DNA of 55,311 nucleotides from Bacillota bacterium. GTDB lineage: Bacteria; Bacillota; Sulfobacillia; Sulfobacillales; Sulfobacillaceae. This document shows, in pieces, positions 16,750 through 25,372 of this stretch. Location: assembly GCA_021820485.1 (NCBI GenBank), contig JAKADO010000009.1, positions 1-55,311 on the forward strand, in the 5' to 3' direction. The position numbers and the translations under genes were made by a program. The notes beneath the pieces were generated by a model that was given only the letters and a program-made list of their open reading frames with translations, was not told the DNA's origin and searched no databases. The stretch's first letter is position 1, and each line of letters opens with the position of its first letter.

Positions 16750-17697
16750 ATGATTCTTGTCAGCGAGTGGATTGATGCCCGGGGGCTGGAACTCTTGGAG
16801 CAATTGCCGTACCCAACCCAGTACCGTCCCGAACTCTGGGGTGACGAGGCGGAGTTAATTCATGCATTGAGCGAGGCGCAAGCTCTGGTCGTACGCAACC
16901 GGACGCGGGTGACCCCCGAAGTGCTGGATCGCGCCCGAGGCCTCAAGGTCATCGGCCGCCTCGGGGTAGGCCTCGACAATATCGACCTCGACGCCTGCCG
17001 TGAACGCCGCATTGCCGTCGTCTACGCACGGGGGGCAAACGCCATCGCCGTGGTCGAGTACGTGTTAGGAGCCCTATTGTACAGCGCGCGGCCCTGGCTG
17101 GATTGGACGGACCAAACCAAGGCGGGTGCTTGGGCGCGCCACTTGGGTGGACACGAAGTCCATGGCAAAACCCTCGGCGTGGTAGGGCTGGGGGACATCG
17201 GGAGCCGCGTGGCGCGGGCAGCCCGCCATCTCGGCATGACGGTCGAAGCGTATGATCCCCACTTAGCGCCATTTCACGCCCTTATTGCGGACGGTACTGT
17301 CATCCCCCGGCCGACTCTGGAAGAGTTGCTTCAAAACGCCGATGTGCTCACGCTGCACGCGCCGCTGCGGCTGGAAACGCGGCACCTGTTAAACCACCAG
17401 ACATTTTCCTTCATGAAGCCTGGCATGATACTCATCAATACGGCCCGCGGGGGACTCATCGATGAATCAGCCTTATTGGACGCCTTGGAGCAAGGCCTCG
17501 TCCGAGCAGCGTTTCTGGACGTACGCGAAAACGAGCCCCCCATTAACCCCGATCCGCTCGCCAATTGCGCTAACGTCTATCCCACGCCGCATCTTGCCGG
17601 ACTCACAGAGGAGGCGCTGGCCCGAACCACAGCATTGGTGTTGGAGGACGTCGTCCGTGTGCTGTCCGAACGTCCGCCGCGCTCTCCGGTTCGTTAG
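16750..17697 (+). CDS. D-isomer-specific 2-hydroxyacid dehydrogenase (SerA-like)
   Basis: 315 residues. The NAD-binding motif is VVGLGDIGSRVARAARH (GxGxxG at 146-151) with acidic D170 at the end of the second strand, indicating NAD preference. The catalytic set is Arg233 (NTARGG), Glu262 (ENEPP) and His281 (TPHLAG). The family reduces 2-oxo acids or oxidises D-2-hydroxy acids. 3-phosphoglycerate dehydrogenase is one possibility, but no ACT domain is present. The exact substrate is open. It is transcribed away from fliO and ends before a terminator. Confidence 0.88.
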   Translation: MILVSEWIDARGLELLEQLPYPTQYRPELWGDEAELIHALSEAQALVVRNRTRVTPEVLDRARGLKVIGRLGVGLDNIDLDACRERRIAVVYARGANAIAVVEYVLGALLYSARPWLDWTDQTKAGAWARHLGGHEVHGKTLGVVGLGDIGSRVARAARHLGMTVEAYDPHLAPFHALIADGTVIPRPTLEELLQNADVLTLHAPLRLETRHLLNHQTFSFMKPGMILINTARGGLIDESALLDALEQGLVRAAFLDVRENEPPINPDPLANCANVYPTPHLAGLTEEALARTTALVLEDVVRVLSERPPRSPVR

Positions 17698-17700
17698 CGC

Positions 17701-17730
17701 AGCAAAAGAAGGCGGGAGAGTTCCCGCCTT
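17701..17730 (-). terminator. Rho-independent terminator after the amidohydrolase gene
   Basis: Hairpin AAGGCGGGA/TCCCGCCTT with a four-base loop (17709-17730). On the minus strand it is followed by TTCTTTTGCT, so it should end the amidohydrolase transcript. It also lies just after the dehydrogenase gene on the plus strand, but no T run follows there. Confidence 0.75.
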
Positions 17731-17751
17731 CCGGAAGAGCCTCCGCGACGT

Positions 17752-18909
17752 TTACGATCGCAAAGCTAGCGAAGCGAAGCCGGCGGCACCAGCCCGGAGC
17801 CCACGCTCGTCCACAATCAAACCGGCCGAGTGAAGCCCGGTGGTGAATTGATCGCCAACAATCCCCACGTTCAGACACACGCCCGGAACCCGTTCGGCGA
17901 CATAAGCGAAGTCTTCCACGCCCAACGTCGGATCAATTTGACGAACGGCGTCGCCGCCCAACTCCGACTGCAATACGGACTCCACGCGTCGGGACCAACT
18001 GATATCTGCTACCAGCGGAGGATACCCGGGATCCATGACTAATTCCGCCTTTGCGCCATACGTGCCGGTGACCGACTCAACCACCTCGCGAAACCGCCGG
18101 ACCGCTCGTTCACGCGTGGCCGGCGTCATCGTCCGAATCGTTCCCGTCAGGTCCACACGATCTGCAATCACATTTTCCCGGTAGCCTCCGTGAATGGTGC
18201 CAAAACTGATGACCAGCGGGTCAAAGGAATCCTGCTCGCGGCTTACAATCCCTTGAACGGCCTGAATCACCGCTGAGGCTACATAAATTGCATCGACGCC
18301 CACATGCGGTGTTGAGCCATGGCCTCCCCGACCGAGAATGCTTAAGGTGAAGTCATCGCAGGCTCCCATCGCCGGACCCTCGCGCAACCCGATGACCCCA
18401 TAAGGCAGGTCGGAACTTACGTGCACCATCGCCGCTTCTTTGACGGGCGGGTCATTGAGCACGCCGGCCTCAATCATGGGAAGCGCGCCGCCCGGCCCTT
18501 CCTCGGCAGGCTGGAACATCAGCACCACCGGACGTGGCAGTTCTGCTTCATGGGCCTTCAAATAGCGTGCCGCTCCCAAGAGCATGGCGGTGTGGCAATC
18601 ATGCCCGCAGGCATGCATGCGGCCCGGTATCTCCGAGCGAAAGGGCAGATCATTGTTCTCCAATATTGGCAGCGCGTCCATGTCGGCCCGCAGAAGGATG
18701 GCCTCTCCGGCCTTCTCTGATCCAATTACGGCCTTGACCCCATGAAGAATCGGGCGGGTATGCTGAATGCCAAGCGAATCCAGAGCATCCTCGATTAGCT
18801 TCTGGGTTTCGGGTGTGTCCAATCCCAACTCCGGATGGCGGTGAATGCGACGGCGGAGTTCAATCATCCAAGGTTCAATTTCTTCCCACAAGGTGTCGTT
18901 GATAATCAC
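17752..18909 (-). CDS. M20-family amidohydrolase (N-acyl amino acid / hippurate hydrolase-like)
   Basis: 385 residues from a GTG at 18909, which has GAGGAGG eight bases upstream. An earlier ATG at 18951 would add a Cys-rich segment without homology. Family motifs are RRRIHRHPELG near the start, LRADMDALPI, the metal-binding HACGHDCHTAMLLG, the general-base region FQPAEEGPGGA and the closing GLHSAG. M20D enzymes remove acyl groups from amino acids such as N-acetyl amino acids or hippurate. Beside a peptide transporter it probably helps recover amino acids. The precise substrate cannot be read from sequence. Confidence 0.88.
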   Translation of the reverse strand: MIINDTLWEEIEPWMIELRRRIHRHPELGLDTPETQKLIEDALDSLGIQHTRPILHGVKAVIGSEKAGEAILLRADMDALPILENNDLPFRSEIPGRMHACGHDCHTAMLLGAARYLKAHEAELPRPVVLMFQPAEEGPGGALPMIEAGVLNDPPVKEAAMVHVSSDLPYGVIGLREGPAMGACDDFTLSILGRGGHGSTPHVGVDAIYVASAVIQAVQGIVSREQDSFDPLVISFGTIHGGYRENVIADRVDLTGTIRTMTPATRERAVRRFREVVESVTGTYGAKAELVMDPGYPPLVADISWSRRVESVLQSELGGDAVRQIDPTLGVEDFAYVAERVPGVCLNVGIVGDQFTTGLHSAGLIVDERGLRAGAAGFASLALRS

Positions 18910-18929
18910 GTTGGTCGCCTCCTCGCAAA

Positions 18930-18964
18930 AGCAAAACGAGGGTCTCCACATCGTGGGACCCTCG
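18930..18964 (-). terminator. Terminator downstream of the peptide permease pair
   Basis: On the minus strand, CGAGGGTC and GACCCTCG form an imperfect stem (18937-18964) followed by TTTTGCTTTTG. It lies between the dppB-like gene and the amidohydrolase start, so the hydrolase is probably transcribed apart from the permeases or by read-through. Confidence 0.75.
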
Positions 18965-18974
18965 GCGATTGCCT

Positions 18975-19928
18975 TTAGGTGTATTTGATTCGGGGGTCGA
19001 TAAGTCCGTACAACAGGTCCGCAAACAGGTTGCCAAGAATGGTCAGCAGCCCTGTCAGAACGACCACCCCGAGAATGATGGGATAGTCACGCTGCAATGC
19101 GGCGTTCCAGAAGAGAAGCCCCATGCCGGGATAGTTGAAGACCACTTCCACGTAGAGAGCTCCCGCGAACAAACTGGGCAAGGAGAAGCCCAGCAGGGTA
19201 ATCAACGGCAGGATGGAGTTGCGAAGGCCATGCTTCATGACCACCCATCCTTCGCTAACGCCCTTGGAGCGCGCGGTGCGAATGTAGTCTTGCACCAATG
19301 TCTCGTCCATGGAGGTGCGCATATACTGGGCCCAACCGGCGATTGTCACCAAGACAATGGTGACTACCGGAAGCGTCGTGTGGGCAATCCACGAACCAAA
19401 CCCAGGATTCGGGTTCATCGGGTTGGACAGGCCGCCCGAAGGGAACCAGTTGAGGTACACGGAAAACACGAGCACCATCATAATGCCCAGCCAGAAGGTC
19501 GGCATTGCATAGAAGAAGTACGTTACCGACGTCGCCACGTAGTCGAACACGGAATTCTTATAGTACGCCTGAATGCTGCCCAGAATGACCGAGCCGATAT
19601 GCGCCACTAAGATGCCGATGCCGACGATGGCCAGCGTGCGCGGCATGTTGATGGAAATCAGACTCCACACGGACTGATTGTAAAAATACGACGTTCCGAG
19701 ATTGCCATGGAGCAGTTGGATCAGCCAAATACCGTACTGCACAATAATCGGCTTGTTCAATCCATAAATGCGATCAATCTCAGCAATCTTCTGAGGTGTC
19801 GCTTTCGCGCCAAGCATTGCCTGCGCCGGACCCCCGGGGACAATGTGGACCAAGAAGAAGCCGATGATGGTAATTCCGATCATGGCCGGAATGGACTGAA
19901 TCAATCGGTACAAAATATACTTTGCCAC
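18975..19928 (-). CDS. ABC peptide transporter permease (DppB/OppB type)
   Basis: 317 residues with six membrane helices. The N-terminal LIQSIPAMIGITIIGFFLVHIVPGGP is the DppB-type opening. The ATPase-contact EAA-type loop is YIRTARSKGVSEGWVVMKHGLRNSILP. It would form the channel with the DppC-like partner upstream. No ATPase gene lies nearby, so these permeases must use ATPases coded elsewhere. The solute-binding gene is 3 kb away on the other strand. The ATG follows AAGGAGGGGAAAACGTGGC-type spacing. Confidence 0.92.
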   Translation of the reverse strand: MAKYILYRLIQSIPAMIGITIIGFFLVHIVPGGPAQAMLGAKATPQKIAEIDRIYGLNKPIIVQYGIWLIQLLHGNLGTSYFYNQSVWSLISINMPRTLAIVGIGILVAHIGSVILGSIQAYYKNSVFDYVATSVTYFFYAMPTFWLGIMMVLVFSVYLNWFPSGGLSNPMNPNPGFGSWIAHTTLPVVTIVLVTIAGWAQYMRTSMDETLVQDYIRTARSKGVSEGWVVMKHGLRNSILPLITLLGFSLPSLFAGALYVEVVFNYPGMGLLFWNAALQRDYPIILGVVVLTGLLTILGNLFADLLYGLIDPRIKYT

Positions 19929-19940
19929 GTTTTCCCCTCC

Positions 19941-20837
19941 TTACCGTCGCAGACGCGGGTCATAGGCCTGTTGCAAAGCCGTGCCAATGAAGTTGACGCT
20001 GAGCTCTGTGAACAAAATGGCCAAGCCGGGCGGATAAATCAGCCACCATGCGTTTTGGAACATGTAGGTCATGCTGTCGGACAGCATTTGTCCCCAGTTG
20101 GGCTGCGGCGGCGGAAGGCCCAGTCCCAAGAAGCTTAACCCGGCTACGGTGAGAATCGAGTTGGCCACCTGCAAGCTCGTCGATACCACCACCACGCCGG
20201 TCACGTTGGGCAGCAGGTGGCGAATCATGATGCGGGTGTTTCCCGATCCCAACGCGCGCGCTGCCTCAACATATTCACGGTTTTTCAAGGAAAGCACCTC
20301 GCCGCGCACCAAACGGGCGACGCCAAACCATGACACGACCGCAATGACGAAGGTCAAAAGCAACGCACTCGGCTTGAAGACCGAGTCCAAGAAAAGCAGA
20401 AAGAAAAGGCTGGGGATGGCGTATAGCACATCAACCACACGCATCATGACCACGTCGACGAAGCCGCCGGCATAGCCGCTCACCAATCCATACAATACCC
20501 CGATCACCATCGACACAATGGCCGAAGCGAAACCTACTTCCAGTGCCGATTGACCGCCTTTCATCAGACGGATGAGATTGTCGCGCCCCAAACTGTCTGT
20601 CCCTAAGGGATATTTCGAGTTGGGCGGCGACAAAGCAGCCGTCAGGTGGGGCGTCAGGTCGTTCACGTGGTAGAAAATCGGCCCCACAAACGAAAACAGC
20701 ACTAACAGAAGCAGCACGATGACCCCGATCCAGGCCAACGGGTTGCTCCAAAAGGTTCGCCATTCACGGGACGGACCTTCCCGCTCGACCGCGGCTGGCG
20801 AAGGGGGACTTAGTTGAAGCTCGGGCGTCGTTGCCAT
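19941..20837 (-). CDS. ABC peptide transporter permease (DppC/OppC type)
   Basis: 298 residues. A cytoplasmic N-terminus (about 30 residues, Pro/Ser-rich) is followed by the OppC_N helix (NPLAWIGVIVLLLLVLFSFVG), the PLGTDSLGRDNLIRLMKGGQ motif typical of DppC, and the EAA loop YVEAARALGSGNTRIMIRHLLPN. AGGAGGACGGTT precedes the ATG. It is the first gene of the two-permease unit, 12 bases before dppB. It is divergent from the lipoprotein gene across a 360-base gap. Confidence 0.93.
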   Translation of the reverse strand: MATTPELQLSPPSPAAVEREGPSREWRTFWSNPLAWIGVIVLLLLVLFSFVGPIFYHVNDLTPHLTAALSPPNSKYPLGTDSLGRDNLIRLMKGGQSALEVGFASAIVSMVIGVLYGLVSGYAGGFVDVVMMRVVDVLYAIPSLFFLLFLDSVFKPSALLLTFVIAVVSWFGVARLVRGEVLSLKNREYVEAARALGSGNTRIMIRHLLPNVTGVVVVSTSLQVANSILTVAGLSFLGLGLPPPQPNWGQMLSDSMTYMFQNAWWLIYPPGLAILFTELSVNFIGTALQQAYDPRLRR

Positions 20838-21198
20838 AACCGTCCTCCTATATCACTCTAAGATCAACACACCGGACCCCAAACGAGCGGCCCGGATTGG
20901 TCTCGCTTGCCTCACGCTGCGGAAGGAGGATGCGGATAGAACCCTTTTGCCTCCTAAAGCACGAGAAGTATTCGCGGTCCACACGGACAATTCCTGTCGG
21001 AACCGTTACCGAAATCCAAAAAAATGGACTGTTGCGATGCGGGAATTGGTGGAGAGGGCGCCACATTTATGGTTTTCTGGCCCGCTCCCCCAACAAACTT
21101 CGCTAATTTTCGCCAAAGCCCCAAGGGATTTTTATCTTATGGCTTCGCGAATTTTTTCTGGACGGGACACATGGTATCATAACCAAGACACTCGAATC
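20838..21198. other. Divergent intergenic region (about 360 bases)
   Basis: This gap separates the dppC-like gene (minus) from the lipoprotein gene (plus). No gene is supported in it. Its right half is AT-rich and holds two near-identical elements, TTCGCTAATTTT (about 21105) and TTCGCGAATTTT (about 21146), some 40 bases apart. A short hairpin GTCC/GGAC is near 20974. It likely holds promoters for both flanking units, but no clear -35/-10 pair was found. Confidence 0.4.
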
Positions 21199-21720
21199 AT
21201 GGGCTTGGAGGTGGAGATTATTCCCTCTCGATTATGGAGCGCGCTTGCCGCCATTGGCGCCACGCTCTGGCTGACCGGTTGTGGATCGTCGTCCCCAAAC
21301 CCACCCGCTACACTGCCATCGGCACAAACCTCTGCGGCTTTGCTGCACATCGGTGCCGTCACCTTGACCGAAGGCGCCGTTTGGCAGCTCAACAATCCCG
21401 GAGGCGGCACCCCGCGGGAATCCTTGACCATTCAGTCCATCCACGGCCACCAGTTAAGCGCCGTCGTATACCTCGGCGAATTTGGTTCCCTAATCCAGGC
21501 CAATCTTAAGGGCACCTGGCACACCGCGAAATCCCTGACACTTTCTGGAACATTGTCGGAATCCACCGTAACCGGCAGCGCCAAGTCCGTGCCCATTCAA
21601 ATGCTGCTTCAACCCGTGAAACCGCACACGCTCTGGGTTACGCAAAACATCCCTGGTGATACCGTCAACTCTTTCAGCCAAATTCCATTTCAGGAGACCT
21701 CCTCGAACAGCGGGTCTTGA
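21199..21720 (+). CDS. Hypothetical lipoprotein
   Basis: Up to 173 residues. A hydrophobic stretch (LWSALAAIGATLW) ends in the lipobox LTGC, then a Ser/Pro/Thr-rich linker and a beta-strand-rich domain of about 120 residues. No known family is recognised. ATG at 21199 has no ribosome site. A strong GGAGGTGG lies at 21206-21213, after which the in-frame codons are ATT ATT, so the true start may be a rare ATT at 21217 or 21220. Its place between peptide permeases and an amino-acid permease suggests a cell-surface role. Confidence 0.6.
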   Translation: MGLEVEIIPSRLWSALAAIGATLWLTGCGSSSPNPPATLPSAQTSAALLHIGAVTLTEGAVWQLNNPGGGTPRESLTIQSIHGHQLSAVVYLGEFGSLIQANLKGTWHTAKSLTLSGTLSESTVTGSAKSVPIQMLLQPVKPHTLWVTQNIPGDTVNSFSQIPFQETSSNSGS

Positions 21721-21744
21721 CAATCCAGCAAAACCGCGTAAAGT
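21717..21744 (+). promoter_or_regulatory. Possible promoter of the amino-acid permease gene
   Basis: TTGACA at 21717-21722, a 16-base spacer and TAAAGT at 21739-21744. The -35 is perfect and contains the stop codon of the lipoprotein gene. The -10 matches four of six positions. Confidence 0.4.
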
Positions 21745-21753
21745 GGCTTCCTG

Positions 21754-23388
21754 TTGATTTTACCCTATTTCATTAAAGCATTAGACCGTTGCGGGGATGA
21801 TTGTCATTTCACGCTTTCGCAGGGATTAGGCCTTGTGGATTTACTCATGACCGGAGTCGGCGGACTCATTGGGTCGGGGTGGCTCTTCAGCGCCATGAAC
21901 TCCTACGCCGTGGCCGAACCGGGAGCCATCGTGGCGTGGGTCATCGGCGGCTCAGCGGTCAGCGTCCTCGGTCTCAGTTTTGCAGAGCTCTCCACCATGA
22001 TTCCCGAAACAGGCGGCATCATTCGCTACCCGGACATCTCGCACGGGAGCCTGGTCAGCTGTCTGATCGGATGGGCAGTCTTGCTCTCCTATGCCGGACT
22101 TCCGGCCATCGAGGCAGAAGGTGTCATCCAGTACGCGGCGACCTATCTGCCCGGACTCTACAACGCCGCCAGCGGATCTCAGACCAGCGAAGGATTCGCC
22201 GTAGCTGTTCTCCTGGTGGCGTTGTTCTTTGCGCTCAATTACTTCGGTGTGCGACTCTATGCGCGGGTCAACACGCGACTAACCTGGATTAAGTTTGTGG
22301 AGCCCGGCCTAACCGCCATCCTCCTGTTGGCGACAGGATTTCACGGGCACAATTTCACCAATCCCTACACCGGCGGTTTTCTTCCCTATGGATGGTCTGG
22401 CGTGTTCTCGGCTGTCTCCACGGGCGGCATTATCTTTACCTTTACTGGGTATCGCACGCTATTCGACCTGGCTGGCATGGGCGAAAAACCCAGCACGGGA
22501 TTTGAGCCGCGCGCTCCTCTTGGCGCTCGCGATTGTTGGCGTCATATACCTCTTGTTGGAAGTCGCCTTTGCTGGTGCCATCCCCGCCCGTGACTTGATC
22601 CACGGGTGGGCGCGCTTGAACTTGGCCTCGCCCTATGCGAATTTGGCCATCACGCTGAATTTGGGATGGCTGGCCGTCGTCCTGTACGCCGATGCCATCG
22701 TGTCGCCCTTTGGGACGGGATTGGTCTACGCCGCTGCATTGCCGAGAAGCCTCTATGCATTCCGCCAAAACGGCTACCTCTCCCGCGCCTTGCAACGCGT
22801 GAACCGTTACGGAGCCCCGAACATCGGCATCGCCCTCTCGTTCATTGTTGGCGTTCTCTTTCTTCTGCCATTCCCCTCGTGGCAGAAGATGGTGGGCATC
22901 TTATCCAGCGCCACCATCATCGCCGATATGATAGGGCCCGTGGCGGCAGCTACCCTGCGCCGCACCGCCCCGGACGTTCCACGCCCTTTTAGAGCGCGCG
23001 GATTGGTCATTTTGGCGCCCATCGGGTTTGTTGTGGGCGGGCTTATTGAATATTGGAGTGGCTGGGACGTCAACTGGTGGATGGGCGTGCTGCTTTTGGT
23101 CGGATCGTGCTCTATCCAACTTGGGGATATCGCATGCTCGGCCGTCCGCGTCAAGACATCCGATTGGCGTTCTGGCTCCTATCCTATTTCGGCGCCATCA
23201 CGCTTCTCTCCTGGCTCGGTTCCAGCAGCTTCGGCGGCATGAATCTCATCCCCGCTCCATGGGACCAAGTGGCGGCAGCCATCGTTTCTCTGATCTCCTA
23301 TGCATGGGGCATACGATCCGGGCGTTCGGACGCCATGACATACGGAGCCCAAGACAACACTCCGAAGAGTCTTCAAGGCGCGTCCTAG
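21754..23388 (+). pseudogene. APC-family amino-acid permease with two compensating frameshifts
   Basis: Three open segments make one permease. The first (from TTG 21754) holds GLGLVDLLMTGVGGLIGSGW through FTFTGYRTLFDLAG. The second frame continues with NPARDLSRALLLALAIVGVIY to WWMGVLLLVG, and the third, back in the first frame, carries YPTWGYRML to the stop at 23388. Removing one A from the run at 22484-22488 joins segments one and two as GENPARDL. Adding one G at 23102-23103 joins two and three as VGIVLYPTW. The start is unclear, since no ribosome site precedes TTG 21754. It is either a recent pseudogene or sequencing error. Confidence 0.82.
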
Positions 23389-23410
23389 TCCTTCTCTCTC
23401 TGGCACACGG

Positions 23411-23440
23411 CGACGATTCCTGATGGGAATCGTCGTTGCT
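23411..23440 (+). terminator. Terminator-like hairpin after the permease gene
   Basis: CGACGATTCC and GGGAATCGTCG form a stem with a short TGAT loop, followed by TTGCTATCTT. The tail is only moderately T-rich. It separates the permease from the peptide-binding gene. Confidence 0.55.
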
Positions 23441-23552
23441 ATCTTCATCCAACAAAAAACAGTGCGACTTTTGCAGGAATATTTCCTTCTTTATCGAACT
23501 ATAGCGTACTCCGAATATGGTTCCGCGGAGATGACAACGAGGAGGGCGCTCC

Positions 23553-25304
23553 ATGAGACAAAAATTGCTCGCCTTATGCGGTGTGGGAGCATTGACCGTA
23601 GCACTGGCTGGCTGTGGTTCGGGCGGAACATCGTCATCGGGAACTCCGACAGCGAACAGCAACACGCCCCAATCTGGCGGTACGGCGGTCTATGCGCTGC
23701 AACCGCAAACTTCTCCCAATTGGTTCTTTCCATTAATTTCGCTCTCGGCGGATACGGTCATCAATTATCAGACCGACTACATGATGTACAAGCCGTTGGT
23801 GTACTTCAACAAGCAGGATCAGCTTGACTACAAGCATTCCATCGCGAGTTCCGTGACTTGGAACAGCGCAGGCGATGTCTACACCATCAAGCTGAACCCC
23901 AAGTGGCATTGGTCCAACGGCAATCCGGTCACCGCACAAGATGTCGTGTTTACGTACAGTCTAATGCGGGCTGCGTCCCTCCCGAACACCAACTACCCGT
24001 GGACATTCGCCGGACAGGGATTTGGCGGAATGCCAAGCGTGTGGAAAAGCGTCGTCGCCCAGGGCCAGCACACCGTCGTCATTACGCTCACCCAGCCTCG
24101 CAACCCGGAATGGTTTGTGCGGAATGGCATCAACCAGATAATTCCCGTTCCCGAGTCGGTGTGGAACAAGTACCCCAACAATATCTCGCAAGAGATGGCC
24201 TTCATCAATTCGGTGGCCAACTCCCCGACCAATCCAGTCTATAGCGTGGTGGACGGGCCTTATAAGCTGCAAAGTTACCAAGCCAACAACAACTGGACCT
24301 TTGTCCCGAACCCGCAATATGACGGACACAAGTCCTACCTGAGCAAGGTTATTTTCCAGTACGAGACCTCCACCTCTGCGGAATTCGCCGCCTTGAAGAC
24401 CGGCACCCTCAACGTGGGGTACCTGGGCGTCTCGCTCTTAACGGCCAAGAATGAATTGCCGAGCGACACCCTTTCGGTTGCGTATCCCTTTGGATTTGAC
24501 TATTTCAACATCAACATGAGTCCGAACGCCCCGAACGGCATCGGGAAGGCGTTTGACACGCTGCCGGTTCGTCAGGCGCTGCAGTATGGCATCGACGAAA
24601 AGGGCATCATCCAACACATTTTCCACGGGTATGGCGTGATAGACGATTCCACGCTGGCCCCGGCGCCCAAGACCTCCTTCTTTAACCCGGCGCTGAACAC
24701 GCAGCCGTATCCGTACAACCCGGCGCTGGGGAAGAAGATTCTCGAGAAGAACGGCTGGACGATGCAAAACGGCGTGATGACCAAGAACGGCGTCAAGCTC
24801 GAGTTCACCTTGATCTACGCGTCGGGCAGCCACAGCGGCACCGACATGGTGCAGTTGATGAAGAACGACTGGGCCAAGGAAGGCATCGTGGTCAACCTCG
24901 TATCCGCCCCCTTTGACACCGTGGTCAGCTACAACCAGTCCAATGCCACCAAGTGGGCCGCGGTGGACTGGGATCAGGGCAACTTGGGCGGCTGGACCTA
25001 CGGCGAGCCCTATCCGTCGGGTGGCGGACTCTTCGGCACCGGCGGTGCGGCCAACTCCGGAGGGTACAGCAACGCGACCATGGACAGCCTCATTCAGGCT
25101 ACGTATCAGCCCGGTACCCAACAGCAGGCGCTGCAACGGCTTTACGCATACCAGATGTATGCGGCCCAGCAACTGCCCGGCGCCATCTTCCTTCCGTGGG
25201 AACCGTTGTTCAATGAGCATGCCAACAACATCCACGGAACCGTATCCACGTACAACCCCATTGGCGACGTGATTTTCCCCAACTACTGGTGGATCTCCAA
25301 GTAA
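23553..25304 (+). CDS. Oligopeptide/dipeptide-binding lipoprotein (SBP family 5)
   Basis: 583 residues. Signal peptide with lipobox LAGC at about residues 17-20, followed by a Gly/Ser/Thr-rich linker. The fold then matches the OppA/DppA family: SSVTWNSAGDVYTIKLNPKWHWSNGNPVTAQDVVFTY is the signature region. Later segments are VVDGPYKLQSYQANNNWTFVPNPQYDG and LPVRQALQYGIDEKGI. It captures peptides outside the cell and presents them to permeases such as the pair at 18975-20837. GAGGAGGG precedes the ATG, and a strong terminator follows. Confidence 0.93.
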   Translation: MRQKLLALCGVGALTVALAGCGSGGTSSSGTPTANSNTPQSGGTAVYALQPQTSPNWFFPLISLSADTVINYQTDYMMYKPLVYFNKQDQLDYKHSIASSVTWNSAGDVYTIKLNPKWHWSNGNPVTAQDVVFTYSLMRAASLPNTNYPWTFAGQGFGGMPSVWKSVVAQGQHTVVITLTQPRNPEWFVRNGINQIIPVPESVWNKYPNNISQEMAFINSVANSPTNPVYSVVDGPYKLQSYQANNNWTFVPNPQYDGHKSYLSKVIFQYETSTSAEFAALKTGTLNVGYLGVSLLTAKNELPSDTLSVAYPFGFDYFNINMSPNAPNGIGKAFDTLPVRQALQYGIDEKGIIQHIFHGYGVIDDSTLAPAPKTSFFNPALNTQPYPYNPALGKKILEKNGWTMQNGVMTKNGVKLEFTLIYASGSHSGTDMVQLMKNDWAKEGIVVNLVSAPFDTVVSYNQSNATKWAAVDWDQGNLGGWTYGEPYPSGGGLFGTGGAANSGGYSNATMDSLIQATYQPGTQQQALQRLYAYQMYAAQQLPGAIFLPWEPLFNEHANNIHGTVSTYNPIGDVIFPNYWWISK

Positions 25305-25328
25305 GTTGGCCACGTAGCAAGGTAAAAA

Positions 25329-25360
25329 GGGAGGCGGGCATCGAGCCCGCCTCCCTAACT
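25329..25360. terminator. Bidirectional terminator between the peptide-binding gene and flgE
   Basis: An 11-base perfect stem GGGAGGCGGGC/GCCCGCCTCCC (25329-25339 and 25345-25355) has a five-base loop. TAACTTTT follows on the plus strand and TTTTTACC on the minus strand. It would end both the convergent peptide-binding transcript and the long flagellar operon. Confidence 0.9.
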
Positions 25361-25372
25361 TTTCCGCTCCCC

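Noticed and set aside
22480-22490. Programmed frameshift in the permease
   Set aside because: The A5 run is not a known slippery heptamer, the required shift is +1, and a second compensating lesion near 23102 argues for mutation or sequencing error.
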